From Candidatus Krumholzibacteriia bacterium (GTDB taxonomy: Bacteria > Krumholzibacteriota > Krumholzibacteriia > LZORAL124-64-63), in the NCBI GenBank assembly GCA_030590265.1, contig JAUUYW010000158.1:1-7462 (forward strand): DNA of 7,462 nucleotides. The letters are read 5' to 3'. Position numbers and translations under genes: made by a program. Below, piece after piece: positions 6,187-7,462 of the stretch. Under the pieces are notes generated by a model. The model searched no databases. It had not been told where the DNA came from and was given only the letters and a program-made list of their open reading frames with translations. Position 1 is the first letter of the stretch. The number at the start of each line of letters is the position of its first letter.

Positions 6187-7304
6187 ACGGGTTTGGTGGC
6201 GTGTTTTTCCGCCAAACATCCCGCAGGTCATTCCGCAATTCATTCCGCAACTCATTCCGCATTATAAAATTATTACCGATGGTGTTATTGCTGACCTTGT
6301 CTGCCTGCGCCGGTGGGAACATTTCACAACCCACAACTGACGGTCTTCCAGAAGCCGAAAACCAACCAGCCTGGAACGCGCGGTTTCCCCATGATCGGTA
6401 TATTTCCGCCTGGGGGATTAGTAATAAAAGTCAACGTCTGGCCGAACAGGACGCCAAGGCCATGGTTGCCGCTGCGGTAAGATCGTCCATCGAGTCAGAA
6501 TTAGTTTCAGTGATGGAATCCGAAACCTGGAATTCCAAAAGTAATGATTACCAAAAACTTGAATCCCGCACAAAAATTTCAGCCCATTTCGACCATGCCG
6601 AATTGATCCGCATCGTACCGCCGACGGCCCATCAAAAAAACAGTGAGTTTCGAGTGCTGGCTGTTTTGTCGCGCAGGGAGGCGGCTGAAGAATTGTTGAT
6701 TCCCTACGAAGTGGAGGCCGCCGATTTCCGGTTGTTGAAAACTCATCTTGATTCTTTGGAAAACGATTTTCCACAATTTACAAAAACCTGGAACCAGCTG
6801 AAAACCCAGCATGAAAAAATGCTGGCACCCGCAGCCGAAGTTCGCGCTGTGGCCGGCATCATACCAGCGCAAATAGCCAGTGACGATTCCCGCTGGCTAG
6901 AGGCATCATCAGCCAGGTTGGCTTTGTTGAACAGCGTGGTTGTTGTGGTGGATTTGGCTGAACATCCGCAACTGGACCAAGGGCAGCTTGGGGGCAAAAT
7001 TCATTCGGCCCTGGTATCCCTTGGATTATCAACAGCGGGATCAAATTGCCTGCCTGGCGCGCTGCGAATTAAGATCCAACCGGAACTGCAGTGGCACCAG
7101 GTTGTCGGTCGAGTGGCCCAGTTGGACCTGGTGGGGGAGGTCGGCCTTTGCGATTCGGAAATTCCCTGGAATACTTTTCAAATTGATGATCCCCGAATGC
7201 GTGGCGAGGGGCGACATCCCGTGGAAGATCTGATGGGTCGTTTGGATCCTGATTTTCTGGCCGAACGATTCCTGGCAATTCTGGAAATCTATCTTCCACT
7301 CTGA
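6183..7304 (+). CDS. Lipoprotein with LPP20-like region and unknown C-terminal part
   Basis: With the GTG at 6183, which overlaps the upstream stop by four bases (GTGA), the product has 373 residues. The N-region is long and strongly basic because of SFRN-type repeats (about 12-29). A hydrophobic core LLPMVLLLTL follows, then a lipobox LSAC with C42 as the lipidated residue. GTG 6201 is an alternative start; the ATG at 6279 would remove the basic region. Residues about 60-175 resemble the LPP20 pattern: QPAWNARFPHDRYISAWGIS (61-80), an Ala-rich helix AEQDAKAMVAAAVRSSIESEL (in 87-107) and a strand SEFRVLAVLSRREAAEELL (in 154-172). A helical, partly charged stretch (about 176-245) leads to an unrecognised beta-rich segment (about 250-373) with VVVVVDLAEH and LVGEVGLCD. 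It is the last gene of the operon, and its N-terminal half may be a distant paralogue of the 189-residue lipoprotein. No catalytic motif is seen. Confidence 0.78.
   Translation: MNGFGGVFFRQTSRRSFRNSFRNSFRIIKLLPMVLLLTLSACAGGNISQPTTDGLPEAENQPAWNARFPHDRYISAWGISNKSQRLAEQDAKAMVAAAVRSSIESELVSVMESETWNSKSNDYQKLESRTKISAHFDHAELIRIVPPTAHQKNSEFRVLAVLSRREAAEELLIPYEVEAADFRLLKTHLDSLENDFPQFTKTWNQLKTQHEKMLAPAAEVRAVAGIIPAQIASDDSRWLEASSARLALLNSVVVVVDLAEHPQLDQGQLGGKIHSALVSLGLSTAGSNCLPGALRIKIQPELQWHQVVGRVAQLDLVGEVGLCDSEIPWNTFQIDDPRMRGEGRHPVEDLMGRLDPDFLAERFLAILEIYLPL
6228..6263 (+). repeat. 12-bp tandem repeat in a lipoprotein signal N-region
   Basis: Three 12-bp units (TCATTCCGCAAT, TCATTCCGCAAC, TCATTCCGCATT) code for SFRN, SFRN and SFRI. 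A degenerate fourth copy (6216-6227, 8 of 12 bases matching) codes for TSRR just before. The unit keeps the frame and adds one arginine per copy. Confidence 0.9.
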
Positions 7305-7310
7305 CTCCAG

Positions 7311-7332
7311 AGTCCAGCCGGCTGGACTTTTC
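7311..7332 (+). terminator. Palindromic probable terminator after the lipoprotein operon
   Basis: AGTCCAGCC (7311-7319) and GGCTGGACT (7320-7328) form a perfect 18-bp inverted repeat with no spacer, so the RNA would fold with a 4-nt loop taken from its centre. It begins 7 nt after the stop codon and runs into TTTT (7328-7331). The T-run is short, so termination may be partial. The palindrome could alternatively be a protein-binding site. Confidence 0.6.
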
Positions 7333-7428
7333 CGGCCATCTGTCCAGTGGCCTCCAAAACAGACATTCCCCGAACCACTCCTGGTTGCTATTATTGTGAT
7401 CTGACCACAACCAACCAAGGGAACCCAT

Positions 7429-7462
7429 TTGACTACTCCCAATGAGCCCAAAAACCCAAATA
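7429..7462 (+). CDS. Start of a further gene, cut by the window end
   Basis: An open frame starts at a TTG placed 6 nt after AAGGGA (7417-7422) and reads MTTPNEPKNPN to the window edge without a stop. The hydrophilic start rules out an N-terminal signal in the visible part, and no family can be named from 11 residues. An ATG at 7442 in another frame is too far from the ribosome binding site. A TATTAT at 7389-7394 could be a -10 box, but no convincing -35 is seen. Confidence 0.4.
   Translation, partial: MTTPNEPKNPN

Noticed and set aside
4849..6263. The tandem repeats as a CRISPR array or mobile-element ends.
   Set aside because: The units are 9 and 12 bp, directly adjacent without spacers, in frame and inside coding sequence. 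There are no terminal inverted repeats or transposase remnants.

Overview
The window is a compact stretch of bacterial chromosome of moderate GC content, coding almost entirely on the + strand. It suggests a Gram-negative bacterium, probably a deltaproteobacterium in the broad sense (Myxococcota, Bdellovibrionota or Desulfobacterota-like). The reasons are two N-terminal lipoprotein signals, LPP20-type lipoproteins, a CsgG/TolB-like domain fused to a formylglycine-generating-enzyme fold, and a chromosomal parAB pair next to a bactofilin gene. The lineage is an inference from gene content; no rRNA or other marker is present.

Region 1 (1-3896) reads as one operon: the 3' end of parA, then parB, an orphan two-TM PAS histidine kinase that starts on the parB stop codon, a membrane-anchored M23 (LytM-type) peptidase with all metal ligands, and a bactofilin. 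The gaps are -1 to 25 nt. A strong rho-independent terminator (3947-3987) closes the unit. ParA/ParB segregate the chromosome origin. Bactofilins form non-nucleotide-dependent filaments that position cell-wall enzymes, and in Myxococcus they position ParABS. The unit therefore looks like a chromosome-segregation plus envelope-morphogenesis operon with its own sensor kinase.

Region 2 (about 4096-7332) is a second operon with a good sigma70-type promoter (TTGACG, 17 nt, TAATAT), a short hairpin just upstream of the first ribosome binding site, and three exported products: an LPP20-family lipoprotein, a secreted CsgG/TolB-like plus SUMF1/FGE-fold fusion protein, and a second, longer lipoprotein with an LPP20-like region and an unrecognised C-terminal part. 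They are nearly contiguous (9-nt gap, then a 4-nt overlap) and end at a palindromic, probable terminator. The set looks like an outer-membrane or periplasmic module of unknown task.

Region 3 (7333-7462) is a short intergenic stretch followed by the probable first codons of another + strand gene, cut by the window end.

A recurring oddity is in-frame tandem repeats: a 6-bp unit in the bactofilin tail, a 9-bp unit forming the hydrophobic core of one signal peptide, and a 12-bp unit forming the basic N-region of the next. No CRISPR array, insertion sequence, tRNA, rRNA or canonical parS site was seen.
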